Source: Dimargaris cristalligena (lineage: Eukaryota > Kickxellomycota > Dimargaritomycetes > Dimargaritales > Dimargaritaceae). Taken from it: DNA of 64,000 bases. Positions 23,042-35,515 of the stretch are shown in pieces; the first letter of the stretch is position 1; each line of letters begins with the position of its first letter. Under the pieces are notes generated by a model that was not told the origin of the DNA, searched no databases, and was given only the letters and a program-made list of their open reading frames with translations. A program made the translations under genes and the position numbers. Location: NCBI GenBank assembly GCA_027576995.1, contig JANBQC010000055.1, positions 1 through 64,000 of the forward strand, read 5' to 3'.

Positions 23042-25327
23042 TGGGGGAAACGTGGAAAATGAAGGGAAGGGAGGGAGGGGATTGCAAAAAGGGGCGATAA
23101 AGTAAGTCGCAGGCACTGGACGCAGGACTAAGAAGCTAAAACCCTACCGGCGATAGGGCGGGACTAAGGTAAAAGAATAGGAGTCTAGGGTTGGGGGTTA
23201 AAACTCCGACCGTGGGTTTAAGAACCATTATGCGGTACTGAACCCCCCTTATCTTTATGTGGGTATATATATATGTGGATATAGATAAATACCTACCGAC
23301 GAGACGTAGGCCCGGGTAGCTGTTAGTAATACCTTCACCAGCGAGTGTCGTAATCCGGTCTTTTTCCGGCCTAGACCAGCGCTAATTTAGCCGAAAGAAT
23401 ACGGGGCTCCCATGTGGAAGAGAGTGGGCGCCTCCGTGGAAGTCCGCCGGGTTGATGCAGCCGGTTCTAGAAGGCGGTGGTGCCTCAGGGGATAGGAGGC
23501 TTAGGCCTGCGGGGAGTCTACATGGCCATCTCCCAAGTAATAAAACTAGCGGGACATTAACGAGCAAGGTTACTGGGGTGAAGAGCAGTGAAGTAAATTA
23601 GACCCCTGCCTTCAGGGGAGGAGGGCATTGGCTAAATACTGCTTGTCAATTGGTGTGGTGATTGATTTAGCTGATATTCGGAACAACGTGGGTGGTGGAT
23701 GGATGGGTTCTTATATCACCCATTCATTAAGTTCATTGAGAGAGGAGTTAGAGGAAAACCGAAAGGATGTACTGGGTGGGGCCTTCCAAATAGAATCCTC
23801 GATTTTCCTGGTAACATTCCGCATTATTTTTATAAACCCGCCCTTTACCTGCGGGGATGACGGCTCAGGTAGATCTGTATGCCCAACAGAATTCAGCGGA
23901 GAAATAGGATGGGCGAGTTCCTTCAAAGATGTCCCTCTTAGATCATATAGCCGGTTTTACCAGCCTTGAATAAAAGCGGGTTTGCGGGCTGAGCCGCTTT
24001 GACCGTCTGATTCGTGGGCAACGGGGTTGCTGGGACAAATTAAAGGGACATGCAGCTGGGGTTTGTTATCTGAAATGCACAAACTGGGCCGATTGCCGAA
24101 ACAATGCGCGGGATTTCCGAGTTTCGACAGTTGCTTGCGTATCGGATAGTCCGATGCCCAATGGGGAAAACTGGGGTATGCCGAATATTGGGTGTTTCTA
24201 GTGTCCTAACTGCCAGAGTATATATAGTTTTACCGGTATGCTCCCTTCACCATCTACTAGAGAGCCTCAAGGGTCGTCGAAGGAGTTGAAATGCTAGAGA
24301 CTCTTGGCTACCAAGCTATATTCGCCATCTGCCAACCACCGCCGGGCAGGGAAGTAGTACTGCTATATCTATTCGGGACCTGCAACACTGGTCAGCAGAA
24401 GCCGTCGTTTTGGCGGTGGGACTCTCGGGACAACCCGTGCTAACCCCGTATCCAGGCCCGGGCGAAAGCGTAGGAGGTATTTTTCCCTTGCACCCAGTGA
24501 TTGCAAGCGGCCATTGTTAACGCCCCCTGGGTGTGGGAAGGTAACGACGAGCCGTCATTGGTTTCTGGTGGCAGGGCGTCGGCTGACTAGTCTCCAGACC
24601 ACTGGATTCCGCCACCCCTAGAGGTGATGTACACCAGTCCCAGTAGTACTAGAAGCTAGATAGTTTCGTCTGAACTGACCATACATGGTTGGTGGTTAGT
24701 AAGTAGTATAGCCTATATATTTATACACTGAAATCCGGGTTTTGCGGGAGAGACAGGGCAATTAAGTCACAATGACGATGAGTTTAGTTTGGCGGCGGGG
24801 AATGGAGTTTTGTGAGAGAACACCCCTCCATTTACACAGGGTATATATGTATTACTTTAGCTATTTTATTGATTTCAGGCCAGTAGGACAAGGAGGGCCT
24901 TTTCTAATTCCCATTTCAACGGATATAGTTTGATGCGCCCAGTGAAACGAGTGGAGCCGAGTGAATGTATAGTGTATTGTTTATAGCGTGAATATGATGG
25001 GTGGATATTGGTACCTTTTTTGGGCGTTGTGAAGGAAGAAGGAAGCCCCGTCAACACACTCCACCCGCCCCTGCTTTTTAACCCTATTTTCCCAAACGAA
25101 CCACACACATTGCCAGAAAACTTCAAGCTCTCTCACCCTCCCCCGGGACATTGCTCATCTCGACCCTTGCTTGGCTGCTCTCCTAATATATATATATATA
25201 TATATTTACGGTTAAAGAATTACCCCGGGCCAACTCCTTCATTTCCTATCCATTGGCACCTTCGTCCGCCTGGCCATCCGATCTCTCCCTCTCACCTTCT
25301 CTACCCACCCTCTCGAAACAAACTATC
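23042..25327. other. Divergent intergenic region before calcineurin A
   Basis: 2.3 kb between head-to-head genes. A TATATATATA run at about 23265-23275 and a (TA)n tract at 25186-25205 lie on the two promoter sides. A GC-richer patch at 24290-24620 has a 75-codon plus-strand frame without ATG that resembles nothing known. The last 250 bases are strongly pyrimidine-rich, as a 5' leader. Confidence 0.5.
25186..25205. repeat. (TA)n tract upstream of calcineurin A
   Basis: About ten TA units, 123 bases upstream of the ATG at 25328. It may act as a TATA element or be a plain microsatellite. Confidence 0.6.
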
Positions 25328-28270
25328 ATGTCCCGCTCGCCTCCGGCCAACGGTGACTCCGGCCTGGGGTTGGTCGATCGCCCCCCCGTGTCATACCCTT
25401 CGCCGTCCCTTACGAAAACCACTGAGGTTTACCCAGCGACCGGTTCGCTCAACTCTCCCCGTTTCCCACCCTCCCCCGTTGACTTAACCCTATCGTCGCC
25501 CCATAAAGCTCATCCATCCCCATTGGCTCCGTCGTCGTCGTCGTCGTCCAGCTCCGAATCCCCGACCGGGGCTGCTCCCTTCCCTACACCCATTAGTACC
25601 CACATGGGCCCTAGCACATACACCCACAGCAACAGTAACGGTAACGGTATCCACCCAGGCCCAGCCGAGATCACCTCACCCATCTCGCCCTCCTCCCCGG
25701 ACTCGAGCCACTCGTCTCCCGTTCTGTACCAAACGCCCCACCCGCCCTTTTCCTCGGGCCCCGCGGAGGCAGTATCCGGCCCATCCTCTACCCACCCCCA
25801 CCGACATAGCCACGAGGGCAATGCTTCCGCGAACCCCTTTATCCATATCTCCGAGAGTGGTCAGCAATATATCACTACCGAGCGGGCCTGTCCCAAAGTG
25901 ACGCCCCCGGCCGCCTATATCCCTACGGCTGACCAGTTCTTCGCCGATCCGGCCACCCGCACCCGCCCTAACACCGCTTTTTTGAAAGACCACTTTTTCC
26001 GCGAAGGTCGGCTGTCCGAAGCCCAGGCCCTGTGGATTATTCAGCGCGGTACCGAATTACTGGCCGCTGAACCCACTATGCTTGAGTTGGAGGCACCCAT
26101 CACCGTTTGTGGAGACATCCACGGCCAGTACTACGATCTGATGAAACTATTCGAAGTGGGTGGCAGCCCTGAATCCACCCAGTACCTATTTCTCGGCGAT
26201 TACGTGGACCGCGGCTACTTTTCGATTGAGGTTGGTTACCCGGATTTATTCCCTACCTATAGTATGTTATGCTCTTGTTTGGCCCGGACCATGTTTGTGG
26301 GGAAGGAGTACTTTGGAATCTTTGTATTAATATATATATATATATATATATACAAATATTTTTAAAGCGCCATGTCTGCCACATTGGAAGTCCCTGGCCC
26401 CCGCCCCTCCTGTTGGTACTTTTCTGGGCACCACTGAACAACGGGGCGGGGTAGTGGTATATCCGGCCCCTGACATGGTCCCATCTGCAACACCCGATCC
26501 CCTGAGAATGGACTTATTTGATTGTTGGCCGTTCTTTCCCCAATTGGAAGGCGGGGGTTTCCTTACTCACGTTCCCCTTTCGATCCCGAATTGATTTGAT
26601 TTGGATATGACTAACCTTGCCTGCAGCACCATGTCTACTATGGCCTCACCTTCCCTATTTAGTGCGTCCTGTACCTTTGGGCTGTCAAAATCTGCTACCC
26701 GCGCACCTTCCACCTGATGCGTGGTAACCACGAATGTCGCCACTTGACCGAGTACTTTACCTTTAAGGAAGAATGCAAGCACAAGTACTCCGAGGCCGTC
26801 TATGAGGCCTGCCTCCAATCTTTCTGCGCCCTTCCGCTGGCCTGTCTCATCAACAACCAGTACCTATGTATCCACGGTGGCCTTTCCCCCGAACTGCACA
26901 CTCTGCAGGACCTCCGGACTCTGGATCGGTTCCGGGAACCCCCGACCCACGGCCTCATGTGTGACTTGCTATGGTCCGACCCTGTCGAGGATTTCGGTCG
27001 GGAGAAGAACCGCCAATACTTTATCCACAACCATACGCGAGGCTGTTCCTATTTTTACAACTACGCGGCCACCTGTGCCTTTTTGGAACGCAACAATCTC
27101 CTATCCATTATCCGGGCCCACGAGGCCCAGAATCAGGGGTTCCACATGTATCGCAAAAACAAGGCCACGGGGTTCCCGTCGGTCATTACCATTTTCTCGG
27201 CACCCAACTACCTCGATGTCTACAACAATAAGGCCGCCATCCTCAAGTATGAAAATAACGTCATGAACATCCGGCAGTTCAATAGTTCCCCCCACCCCTA
27301 TTGGCTGCCGAATTTCCTCGATGTGTTCACCTGGTCCCTCCCTTTCGTGGGCGAAAAAATATCCGAAATGCTCTTGGCCATTCTAAATATTTGCTCCGAG
27401 GCTGAGTTGGCCGAAGATGCTTCCTCGCACCCGCAGGACCTCCCAACCGGTGGTGCGGACGGCACCCAGTCCGCCCCACCGCCCGGTTCAGCACCAGCCT
27501 CCACCCGACAACTCATCAATGCCCTCATCGCCGACCCGGCTGAAGTGGAATTGCGCCGCAAGGTCATTAAAAACAAAATCCGGGCCGTGGGTAAAATGGC
27601 ACGGGTATTCTCCGTACTCCGGGCGGAGTCCGAAAGTATCACCGAGCTCAAGGGCCTACTAGGGACCGAGCGTCTGCCGGTGGGCTCATTGGCCGCCGGG
27701 GCGGATGGTATTAAACGGGCCATTACGACATTCGAACAGGCCCGGATGTCCGATTTACAGAACGAGCGGCTGCCGCCCCCCATGCTATTTGGAGTGGGGA
27801 ATATACTGCCGGAGGGGGGTTTACCTGGTCAGGGAATGGGAGCACACGGCCGGCCCAATAGCATCGTGTTCGGCGAGGGGATAAGCAGCCGGGCTAGCGC
27901 GGTCGCCGGTGCTAATGGGCTCCACCCATTGGTTCGGCCCCACAGTATGATGGCGGCCATACCGCCCTCCGCCGGACAGGGCGCAACGGACCCCGCCAAT
28001 GACCAGGATTATTATCAGTACACACCCGAACATCACCGGCACCCCCAACAGTATGACCATAACACCCACCCGGGGGATGAGAATGAGACCTACGGCGACT
28101 ATCGGACCCCGCTAGTACCCATGACCGGGGTTAACCGGATGGATATATCCACGACTGCCGTTGAGCAGCACTATCCTACCTCTTCCTCACCAAACGACCC
28201 TCAGCAGCATCGGACACACTATTCTGATTCCCTTGGTGGGGAAATGCACCCAACCCCTTCCTACCAATAG
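25328..28270 (+). CDS. CNA1: Calcineurin A, catalytic subunit (PP2B), two exons
   Basis: Exons 25328-26230 and 26663-28270 join in phase 0 at FSIE/CVLYLW and encode about 836 residues. This is the Ca2+/calmodulin-dependent Ser/Thr phosphatase. Metal and catalytic motifs are all present: GDIHGQ (about 262), GDYVDRG (about 290), RGNHE (321-325) and HGGLSP. The calcineurin-B-binding helix is near 514-547, the calmodulin-binding segment near 599-627 ([17 protein letters not shown]), and the autoinhibitory segment [19 protein letters not shown] near 654-672. The first 195 residues are a Ser/Pro-rich extension not present in most family members (usually 500-650 residues), and the last 160 are His/Gln/Pro-rich. 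The 432-nt intron carries a (TA)n tract. Its donor is GTTGGT, not the usual GTAAGT, but protein conservation fixes both splice sites. Confidence 0.95.
26330..26352. repeat. (TA)n tract in the calcineurin A intron
   Basis: Eleven TA units inside the 26231-26662 intron. A simple microsatellite, similar to the tract in this gene's promoter. Confidence 0.7.
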
Positions 28271-28881
28271 GCTTGGAACAATGGGGCTCTAATTGAGCTG
28301 GTATGGATGGTAATGGATACATTGTGCGCACCATCCCCCATCTCCCTCTTTTATCCACAGCCTGTTCCTCAATCCTACAATATAGCACCGTTGTCGCCTC
28401 TTCTATTCGTTTATTTATTTATCTCTGGGGATGGCGAATGGCTTAGCTGTTCTTTTAGCTTCATTTTATTTAGTTCATGATCAGTGTTCGTGGAAGGACT
28501 TGGAGAGCAGGGGTGTAAATTGGATATGCCCCTCTGTCTTTCTTAATGCTATTTTTCCGATCTCCTTAATATCTCCGGCGCTCGATGGGTAAAATCACCA
28601 TCAGTTGTATTTACATCTGCCTGTCGTTCAATCGACCTGTTCTCATTGATTCACGAAAGGGAGGGGCTTCATTTTTCAATGTATTAATACTCTATCATTT
28701 ATATATATATATATATATATTATTTTCCTCTCTGCTCTCTACATGCTTTTAAGTCCCAACGCTCATGTTTGATTTCTTTTTTCTTTTCATTTGAGACCCC
28801 TCTTTGCACTACTCACTCATTTTTACACATTACTTATCTCATCGTCTCCCAATTTCCCCTTAATGGGACCTCGTATGTTTT

Positions 28882-28930
28882 TATAGGTGAAATTTGGCAT
28901 AACTAAATAACGAAAAATCCGTCGGAATGG
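28882..28930. repeat. Fragment related to the 146-bp inverted-repeat element
   Basis: TATAGGTGAAATTTGGC followed by AACGAAAAATCCGTCGGAAT resembles the terminal repeat and inner segment of the elements at 32361 and 35990, but the rest is missing or scrambled. A rearranged or older copy. Confidence 0.35.
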
Positions 28931-30354
28931 AACCTGTCAACTATTCCAGTATTGAATTGTAATATTTAAATGGGGAGTATTAAATAGGTAATCTGCTTTA
29001 AGCCAGTATAGGCATGCCTTGTTAATAAAGACTGGTCTATTCACTTTTTGACACTGCCGGTAATTGCGGAACTGGGTTGGGCATGATTCCAATACAAGGA
29101 ATTAATGCCTTACACGTACTGATTTTTGGCATAGTGAAGTAGAAATGCTATTTAAGCTGCTTGGTGTAAATTGTTCGCGACGGCAGTATTTGCCCTGAAT
29201 ATTCAACTGAAATGATCACCATGTAGGTATAACACGTAAATATCCGAGCTACAGTGGGATAATTTACTATTCCTGCATTGCCCGGCAACGGCAACAAAAT
29301 GGTGATCCGGAAATAGGTCGCGTTTTTCTAGATTGATCCGGCTGCCTTTCCAACCTGTTGTTGGTATGTGTAGAACCACTTTCCAGAACACACGCATATA
29401 GACCGATGCAGGGCTACGTATCACGGACTCGAAATAAAGTAAACCGCTTCTTCATGTTTTCCGCCGTCAACGTAAATCAAACGAAATCATTGTTCTTTCT
29501 AACAATTCCAAAACTAAATCAAATAGTGGGCAGTACCACCCTAGAATTATCGGTTATTATGGGACACTCGTAGGAATTACCTTCGCTGGCACTTTGCGAC
29601 CCATAACATGGTAGGCTAATGAATAACAGTTGAGGACATTCCACCACAATAAGTTAGTCGCACAGCCAATCCGGTTCATTTCGTCGCAGTATACTCTTAA
29701 AAATAAATTGGTAAATGGTGCCTCCAACACTTATTCGTATATGCTCCTTAAGGTCATCCACGTTTTTCGCAGTTCCCGATGGCTGGCCATTCTTCAGCAA
29801 AATGAATTGGAGTTAATCTGCAAGAGCTGCCTATCCACAGGTAAACACATTTCTGGTACTTAGTTGATTGGCAATTATCCAAGTTGAAGCTCCGCTATCC
29901 CCCCACCAAAAAAAGGGGGTTCTATTTGGGTGTTCTGTAATCTCGGTATAAACGAACAACAAAGATCACAGTGGCCCAGCACATCGAACCCATCGAATAG
30001 ACTCACCTATATAGGATAATCTCCAAGTATATATATTGTAATATATTATACCAGGTCCATTTAACGAACACCGTTCTTTAAATACATAAAAAATAACTCA
30101 GGCGAAGCGGGTTCCCGTGATCAACAAAAAGTGCGCTCTTTTTTATTTCATAGGGCGGTTCTGCACGGGCCTAGTTAGAACGCTGTTCGCGCTACATATC
30201 TATACAATACTAAAATGGGGTGCGGCTTTATATAGTAAGCGAACTGATGTTCGCATAGAATAATGAGGATGCAATGTTGATATGAATTACACTACCGATA
30301 CGGGGCTCTCGCTCGAGTGGCTTTTTTTTTCAAGCCGCCCTGAAATGAACACAG

Positions 30355-30363
30355 TATAAATAG
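30355..30363 (+). promoter_or_regulatory. TATA box of the secreted Ser/Thr-rich gene
   Basis: TATAAATAG, a canonical core element, 300 bases upstream of the ATG at 30663. The DNA between is strongly C/T-rich, as expected for the initiator and leader. Confidence 0.5.
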
Positions 30364-30662
30364 CCCCCACCAAGTGCCTATTCCAGATAGCATCAGTTCT
30401 CCATCAATCACCAGCGTGTTTCAATCCTTCGGACCTTTTCCACACCTTCCTCTTCAGCCCTTTTCTACCGTACAATAAACCCACTCCAATACCACTTCAT
30501 AACCACCACCAGCCCAACAATACGGTAAAATCAGGATTGAAGAATTCCTTGGAATTAGCCCGAACTCTTTGCCTCGTCCACTCTCCCAATCGGCCATATC
30601 CATCCAGCAATCTACCCATCCGATCTTCATCGCTTTTTTTGTACCCGCTTAATCCTGCCAAC

Positions 30663-32039
30663 ATGAACCAATCCAAGTGCCGCGTTTCGCTTTTTGGCCT
30701 TGCCGCTGTGTTTCTGACCTCGACCTGGCTGCCCAATGGCCCCGGCGTCGTTGTAGCCCACCCGGTCCCGTCTTTCCTTCGGGGGCGCCAGGCCACCCCT
30801 TCCCCAGCGACCCCCTGCTCAGCGGATAATCTCGTAGCCGCCTTCAAGGAAATGATCGGCCAGGGTACGCCCTACCAATTTAGCCTCAATGTCGGGGGGT
30901 CGTCTCAGGGCGCCACCTGTACAGTGACGAGCAATGGTAGCGGGGCGAGTCAGCCCAAGACCGGTTCGGTTTCCAGCAATGATAACTCCGCAACATTGGG
31001 TTCGCCCGTAGAGGGTCCGGATGCATCCAGCGGAAGCTCTGAAGTTGGTAATAGTGCATCCAAAACCCCTAAAACAACGGGTAACGATACTTCAACGGGA
31101 AATACCGATATCAGCGATGAAAAGGAGCCGTCGGCCCCGAGCTCAACCGCTAGCGAAACTACCCCCAAAGATGAATCGGAAACTAGCAGTAACGGGAAGA
31201 CCTCAACCTCAGATTCGGCCAGTGATGAAAAAGTCGCAGCGGATAAACCTGTTACTAGTGATGGTGGAGACACCCCGAATTCGGACTCTGCCAGTGATAG
31301 TAGCACCCCCAAGGATGACACAGGGGCCAACAGTAAGGGGAATCCCTCGACCTCGGATACTATTGGAGGTGCTGGTGGCTCTGCCAAGGATCAAACAGAC
31401 AGTAGCGGTAACGGGAGCGGCTCTACTTCGGACTCGCCAAGTGGTGATGAGACCCTTAACGCTAAAGCAGAAACTGGCGGAGATGGGAAGGCTTCGATTT
31501 CAGATGCCTTCGTTGGAGATGCCGCCACAAAGGATGTAGCTGTTCCTAGCGACAACGGAAGCACCTCAACACCAAATCCCGCTACCGGTGATGGCACTAC
31601 CAAGGATCAAACGGACGCCAGTGGTAATGGCAATACTTCTACCGCGGACTTGACCAGTGGTGAAGGGACCCCTACAGCTAAATCAGGGACTAGCAGTGAT
31701 GTAAACTCCTCAACACAAAACCAGACGAGCGGCTCTGCCACTTCGAAAAGCAATTCGTCGACCGATGGTAACGAGCCCGAGTCCCAAAAAGTGACTGAAG
31801 AGAGTGGAAGTACACCTAAATCAGACACGCCTAGTGATTCCGAATCCCTGAGCAATAGTTCCACCACGGGCGCCAATACGCCTAGCCCTAATGAAACCGC
31901 CGAGAGTGGCGCCAATACTTCAGTGTCGGATACTCTTAAAGATTTGGCAGGCCAACTGAAGGCCATCAATATTAGCTTTAAGGAAGGTCTGCCCAATTCC
32001 GATTCCACTGATAACTCTGAAGATTCGGCCAAAGTATAG
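30663..32039 (+). CDS. Secreted Ser/Thr/Asp-rich repeat protein
   Basis: Single exon, 458 residues. Residues 1-32 form a signal peptide with core FGLAAVFL and a cut near VVVA/HP. Only two cysteines lie in the mature part, both in a small N-terminal region (about 40-95: CSADNLVAAFKEMIGQG, then ATCTV). From about residue 100 to 430 the chain is a degenerate repeat of 25-28 residues built on STSDSxSGDxTxKDxTxxSGN, rich in Ser, Thr, Asp and Gly with few hydrophobic residues and many potential O- and N-glycosylation sites. No GPI signal: the C-terminus is acidic and hydrophilic. AATAAA lies at 32079-32084. It could be an adhesin-like or cell-wall glycoprotein or a secreted linker protein; no catalytic domain is visible. 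Confidence 0.75.
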   Translation: MNQSKCRVSLFGLAAVFLTSTWLPNGPGVVVAHPVPSFLRGRQATPSPATPCSADNLVAAFKEMIGQGTPYQFSLNVGGSSQGATCTVTSNGSGASQPKTGSVSSNDNSATLGSPVEGPDASSGSSEVGNSASKTPKTTGNDTSTGNTDISDEKEPSAPSSTASETTPKDESETSSNGKTSTSDSASDEKVAADKPVTSDGGDTPNSDSASDSSTPKDDTGANSKGNPSTSDTIGGAGGSAKDQTDSSGNGSGSTSDSPSGDETLNAKAETGGDGKASISDAFVGDAATKDVAVPSDNGSTSTPNPATGDGTTKDQTDASGNGNTSTADLTSGEGTPTAKSGTSSDVNSSTQNQTSGSATSKSNSSTDGNEPESQKVTEESGSTPKSDTPSDSESLSNSSTTGANTPSPNETAESGANTSVSDTLKDLAGQLKAINISFKEGLPNSDSTDNSEDSAKV

Positions 32040-33711
32040 TCGGAACTCTACGAGGCCCCTAGGTTACAACTTTAAACCAATAAAATTGTCTATGCAATTA
32101 ATATTAACAGGTGAATTGTAAAAAACTACAAGGCGCTATAGCCTAGCTCAGACCTGGCCCGGCCATAACCAATATAATCCAGTTGCCAAAATGTAATGAT
32201 GGTTACTTAAAGACCCTATGGGGATTGTATATATAATAATAAAATCTTACACTATGAAAATCAACTGAGTGAAATCCCTAATGGCAAGGTGCAGACATTA
32301 AAGGGTCGAGTAAGAGGTTGGAACATACGGGACAGTAGCATTGGTGGACAGGAAAAATAATATATGGGAGAGGTTCAGCCGAGCTGTATAACGAAAAATC
32401 CGTTGAATGAAGTAAATATTACTGGTTAAAAATAAATCTCCCATATATTATCCCATACACTTATCATTTAAACCCCCACACAGCCGGGCCGAATTTCACC
32501 CATATACTAAGGCTTTGCATTGTCATACATCCATTCATTCCAACACAATTAACATACATACAAAGTAAGCGAACTCTCCACAAGCTACCAAACGACAGCC
32601 AGCCCCACGTACCACATCAAATATGGACAATCATCAAGCTGTATTTGTGAATAAAAGGACCCAAAAGTAGCCGATATTGGCCATTTTATGAAGTCTCCAT
32701 TTTAACGGATGATACTAGCAGTATGGTGAGGTTCGAAAGACTAACACTACTCAAAAAATTAACACCAAAGCACCATCCTTAGAGCCCTATTATTATTAGC
32801 CCCTATTTTCTTTTTAAAAATATCGGCCGAGTTCCATTAAATAGACTGAATAAGTTAATGATCAGTGTGTCGGCATTTGCGTAAGGTGTGGCAACCACTG
32901 TGGCAGCGGACAACGAGAAAGGTTTATGACAACGTAGATGTAGAGGTTGAAATGGTCTGCTGTTGGGGTGTTGGGCAAGGAAAAATATTCTCCCGTAGAG
33001 TTCACTGAATTCGCATTGGCTTTAATTATGAATAGGGCGTGTAACTAGGATGTCGCCTGTTATAGGATGGAGATGATACGGATCCCGTTGGGGATATTGC
33101 TATGCTTTAGGGTTGTCTGAGAGCGGATAGATTTGGCCAATAAAAGGGGGACAGAGCCGTTGGTAGGACAGCCCAGTGGGTTTACATAGGGGGAGATGCA
33201 GTGCCGATTATGTGGCTATCAGACGAAGGGAATAGACCTTTTTCCTTGAAGCAGTGTACCACCAAGCTAACCACCCTATTCGGCTTGTAGGGGGTTTTGG
33301 AAATCTCACCAAATTATTATAGGGTTGTAGTGTAACGGTACACTAACCATCCGTTTAGAATTCAATGTTGCGCCTGCTCCCAACTCTCCCTCTTTCTCCT
33401 TCCCACCGCTTATATTTTTTTCCTAGCGTCTAGGTCTCATTTCCATATTAAATAAGTACAGGGAAAATAATAAGTACGTTCTCCTATGATATTTTATGCC
33501 TACAGTTCACCAGACGAAACACCAATAGCCCTCCGCTACACATCCAGCTTTGATAAATAAGCCAACGTGACCTTCCCTTCTCTTCTCTCAATCGCGTTAC
33601 CCCAATAGCCTCTCTGATCACCCTTTGACCTCACTCCATACTTTTCTACACCCCCCCTCCTTCACTTTCCCAACCCTATTCCCCACCCTTACCGCCAACC
33701 CTTCACCTGCC
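32040..33711. other. Intergenic region with an inverted-repeat element
   Basis: Holds the 146-bp element at 32361-32506 and AATAAA of the upstream gene. The stretch 33400-33711 is pyrimidine-rich and is likely the promoter and leader of the gene at 33712. No further coding region recognised. Confidence 0.55.
32361..32506 (-). mobile_element. 146-bp MITE-like element, copy 1
   Basis: Begins TATATGGGAGAGGTTCAG and ends GGGCCGAATTTCACCCATATA, forming imperfect terminal inverted repeats of about 31 bp that share TATATGGG, TTC and GCTGTATAA-like positions. It is an inverted copy of the elements at 35990 and 38950, with the same length. No coding capacity, as expected for a non-autonomous element. 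Confidence 0.8.
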
Positions 33712-35515
33712 ATGAAATCCCAACGCGTCAATCTTATCGGACTAGTTGTCCTTGATCTCGCTGCCCAATTAGTTATTTCTGCCCCCAGCCTGTATTCGGA
33801 CGCTACCAATAGTGGTAACTCCAGTAGCACTCACGATACCACCAACAACCGCTCCAAATTCGTGAAAGAGTCTGTGGAAGGACAACAAGACCGGCTTAGC
33901 ACCTTACCTCCGGAAATTCTTAAACAAATAATCGGACCGTTGGTGACTGACGAGTCTATCTTTGAGCTGATGGAAGTATCGAAATTTTTACGCAGCTTCA
34001 TCTTTAACCATTTCGAAAAGGAATATATACTGGTAAGTCTAGAGCCCGTTATTATGAATTATATGTGAATCGCGTATTAATAACCACGTACTAAATATGC
34101 ACAGACGGTGCATTTCTTAAAACCCGTTCTTAATATATTGATGCCAGTTTATAATGGTCTTGAGTAGACACACGACCTGGGTCTTATTTGTTATCTAACA
34201 TTTTGATTTACACTGACTTGATATACCTATATATATATATCTTTGGTGCCTATAGAGGTTGTATGCTACCATTTCTAGCTTCTCCCGATGTAAATTCATA
34301 TATCACTGGGCCCAGGGAGACCGTGAAATGTTCTCATCGGCTTGGTTGCGAGTATTGCGTCAGCATTATTATGGTGAGTTATTTTTTACAGCCGAATCCT
34401 ATAAACTGAGTCCAATCAACCGTATTGGGAATCCTGCCTCATCGGACACGAGGCATACAATCCCGATTTCCAAGAACCATCGAAATTATCTGGAACACAA
34501 CCAGGATGATCCTATATTACAACCAAATGCTTGGTGGTATGTGAATCCCAAGAAGTTACAAATGCGTCCCTTGGCTTACCAATTTCCTCTATTAGCCCTT
34601 GTGGACAATCTCGGTGATGGCCAAAAGGTTGCCGAAGCCATCAAACTTTTTACGAATCAAGAGGCCATTTTTGGTTTAAATAGTGGCTTGAAAGGTCCAG
34701 AGAAGACTCGTATTTTTAACCTGGCCGGTATCTATGCATTCAAGCAAGGGTTTCCCTGCACCAAAGCATTACACTGGGATCTGCGTCGATCACTTGCGGT
34801 TATTGCAATGGCTCGACTCGCTGTTACCGGGCGCTTCACCGATTTGGCAGATTTTATGAAAGAAATGGCCATCGTATACAATAATGATACGGGAAATATA
34901 GATAATAAGTGTTTCTATTATTATCTAAACCGGATGGCCATTGTCCTGGCCTCCATGTTCCAGTTGGAGTCTGATCTTGATAATTATTTGAATGTGTACG
35001 ATGAGGAGCTTCAGTGGATGGATAACAGCTACGCTGATGAATTTGAAATCATGCCGCTGGCTAATCCAATCATTTTCCGAGATTTTGCCCGATGTCATCT
35101 GGTTAGCAACATCCGCAAGTCGGGTCTACTTAACGCTGCAGAGTTTCTAGCGTCAAAATGGAATTGCAAGGTGGCGCCCGAAGTGTCTCCAGTGGAATTG
35201 GACGCTCAGCCGGAACGGGGGAATATTAGGGAATGGATGGATCCAGACCTCATCAAAACGTATTATAGAATACTCCGGGGCATCGAATTACATTTACCGA
35301 ACCTGCTGACGCTCACCAACGACAATCAAATGGGTGTTATGGCTTTAGTTTCGGAATTTGAACCGAGCGAAAAAGCCAGAGTGTCAGATCTGGGCCCTTG
35401 GTCCACTAACAAAGAGAAAATACGTCGGGTATATTCGGCGATGGACCCTGCCATCTATAATGAACTGACTGGCCCGGAGGCACGAGAGTCGAAATATTTT
35501 TTAGGCGAGTATTAA
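33712..35515 (+). CDS. Secreted F-box-like family protein, copy B (two exons)
   Basis: Exons 33712-34032 and 34256-35515, phase-0 intron with GTAAGT donor and TATAG acceptor; about 526 residues. Residues 1-24 are a signal peptide (core LIGLVVLDLAAQLVI, cut after SA). After an Asn/Ser-rich linker, residues 65-100 match the F-box pattern: LPPEILKQIIGPLVTDESIF then LMEVSKFLRSFIF. The C-terminal region is helical and contains GLLNAAEFLASKWN near residue 399, shared with copy A (GLANAARFLHQRW) and copy C (QIAEFLASKV). GC content is visibly lower than in housekeeping genes nearby. It is flanked on both sides by the 146-bp element in opposite orientations. An orphan in function; lineage-specific effector-type protein is inference. 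Confidence 0.72.

Larger units (their letters stand above)
28271..30662. other. Intergenic region, calcineurin to secreted Ser/Thr protein
   Basis: 2.4 kb with no supported gene. It contains a (TA)n tract at 28700-28721, a fragment related to the 146-bp inverted-repeat element at 28882-28930, and, in the last 300 bases, a TATA box plus a long C/T-rich leader for the gene at 30663. Confidence 0.55.

Noticed and set aside
24289..24515. 75-codon GC-rich plus-strand frame
   Set aside because: No ATG, no splice sites I trust and no recognised family.
26608..26662. Alternative calcineurin acceptor at CTGCAG (about 26625)
   Set aside because: It would bring an in-frame TAG just before the conserved CVLYLW block; the acceptor at 26662 restores the known sequence.
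30950..32032. Long minus-strand frames (141-145 codons) opposite the Ser/Thr-rich gene
   Set aside because: They mirror the biased codons of the plus-strand repeats; no promoter, no family, and the plus strand has a signal peptide.
33320..33400. tRNA-like D-arm sequence GTAGTGTAACGGTACACTA
   Set aside because: No anticodon stem or T-arm follows, so it does not fold as a tRNA.
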